64,000 bases of DNA from JBGRQB01 sp041725875 (GTDB taxonomy: Bacteria; Bacteroidota; Ignavibacteria; Ignavibacteriales; Melioribacteraceae). Below the pieces are notes generated by a model. That model worked only from the letters and a program-made list of their open reading frames with translations, searched no databases and was not told the origin of the DNA. The translations under genes and the position numbers were made by a program. Every line of letters starts with the position of its first letter. Position 1 is the first letter of the stretch. This document shows, piece after piece, positions 63,613-64,000 of this stretch. The stretch covers positions 1 through 64,000 of the forward strand of contig JBGRQB010000006.1 of NCBI GenBank assembly GCA_041725875.1, written 5' to 3'.

Positions 63613-64000
63613 ATGAACTTAGATATTCAGACATATAATTTACCTGATATTGAACCTTTACTTTATAGTGAAGCTTCGGAAAAGTTTTTTACCTGGATTC
63701 CGGATAAGTTTTATCTTGTTCTGGGAAGAAGCAACAAAGCTGAAAGAAGTTTAAAACTTTCCGAAGCTTCGCAAAATTCAATTGACGTGCTAAAGCGCCC
63801 TTCCGGTGGTGAGACAGTCATACTTTCTCCCAAAACACTGGTTCTTTCAGCTCTTGCAATTGAAGATGATTTAAAAAACTCACATCAATATTTTGATTAT
63901 TTTAACGGAAAAATAATTGAACTGCTTGAAAACAAAGGAGTTAAAAATCTTGGTCAGAAAGGTATTTCCGATATTTCAATCGGGAATAAAAAAATTCTTG
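63613..64000 (+). CDS. lplA: Lipoate-protein ligase A (partial, C-terminus beyond window)
   Basis: The frame from ATG 63613 is open to the right edge (129 codons). Motifs are VLGRSNKAERSLKL, KRPSGGETVILSPKTL (the usual R-x-SGG-x-x-V) and ISDISIGNKKIL, which contains the adenylate-binding Lys. It loads scavenged lipoate, or octanoate, onto E2. It starts 14 bp after E3 in the same operon, giving a ligase next to its own target. It is too incomplete to tell the LplA form from the LipM/LipL octanoyltransferases. Confidence 0.85.
   Translation, partial: MNLDIQTYNLPDIEPLLYSEASEKFFTWIPDKFYLVLGRSNKAERSLKLSEASQNSIDVLKRPSGGETVILSPKTLVLSALAIEDDLKNSHQYFDYFNGKIIELLENKGVKNLGQKGISDISIGNKKIL

Noticed and set aside
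1..64000. CRISPR arrays, tRNA or rRNA genes, insertion sequences
   Set aside because: No regularly spaced direct repeats, cloverleaf-like sequences, conserved rRNA stretches or transposase motifs were noticed on either strand by reading; a covariance-model search would be needed to exclude small RNAs.

Overview
The window reads as a chromosomal segment of an AT-rich, Gram-negative bacterium of the Bacteroidota/Chlorobiota/Ignavibacteriota (FCB) assemblage, most likely Ignavibacteria-like. The evidence is a type IX secretion C-terminal sorting domain with the NYPNPFNP motif, an atpD-atpC pair separated from the rest of the ATP synthase genes, a four-subunit 2-oxoacid:ferredoxin oxidoreductase, and several upstream regions that fit the Bacteroidota-style promoter TTG-N19/20-TAnnTTT. 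This placement is inferred from gene content; no rRNA gene is present to confirm it. I see no tRNA, rRNA, CRISPR array, insertion sequence or prophage structural module.

Layout. 1-2705: a PadR repressor and an ADOP-like FtsX/MacB permease, cut by the window edge. 3106-6461: a PAS histidine kinase, a degenerate ATPase-domain paralogue of it, and a LytTR response regulator. 6739-11964: a chemoreceptor, CheW and a CHASE-domain kinase. 12073-20443: an aminotransferase, a STAS protein co-translated with a PAS kinase, a small outer-membrane protein, a seven-bladed propeller lipoprotein, dnaK, and birA-coaX. 20490-27948: a 1543-residue secreted repeat protein divergent from an operon of a small unknown protein, three phage-tail-collar proteins and a GNAT acetyltransferase. 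27967-35156: an S9 peptidase, an A-type Fe-S-like protein, a LON-domain protein, atpDC and a YfcC-type transporter. 35382-39365: lipA and korDABC. 39589-40534: a His-rich thioredoxin-like protein and a lanthipeptide-like precursor. 40746-44277: asd and thrA. 44428-48145: pyrE, a PP2C/SpoIIE phosphatase, pduS and pduT. 48242-56254: clpC, floA-unknown-helicase, and an ABC-F protein. 56564-64000: a SatD-like regulator, two methyltransferases, then a pyruvate dehydrogenase operon (E1 alpha, E1 beta, E2, E3) that runs into a lipoate-protein ligase cut by the right edge.

How the genes work together. Central carbon metabolism is well represented: the pyruvate dehydrogenase complex with its own lipoate ligase, lipoyl synthase elsewhere in the window, and a KorDABC enzyme that would couple 2-oxoacid oxidation to ferredoxin (or run reductively). 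Signal transduction is dense: four histidine kinases or kinase-like proteins, one response regulator, a chemoreceptor with CheW, a STAS antagonist and a PP2C phosphatase, the last two being halves of a partner-switching system in different operons. Proteostasis is covered by dnaK, clpC and a LON-domain protein.

The parts most likely to hold undescribed biology are the collar-protein trio with its acetyltransferase (25448-27948); the orphan Cys-rich peptide with a Bacteroidota lanthipeptide-type leader (40166-40534); the PduS-PduT pair outside any microcompartment locus and co-transcribed with a phosphatase (44428-47551), in which PduT has lost its iron-sulfur ligand; the catalytically dead kinase paralogue at 4956-5570; and a cluster of TGACA/TGTCA motifs between dnaK and birA.
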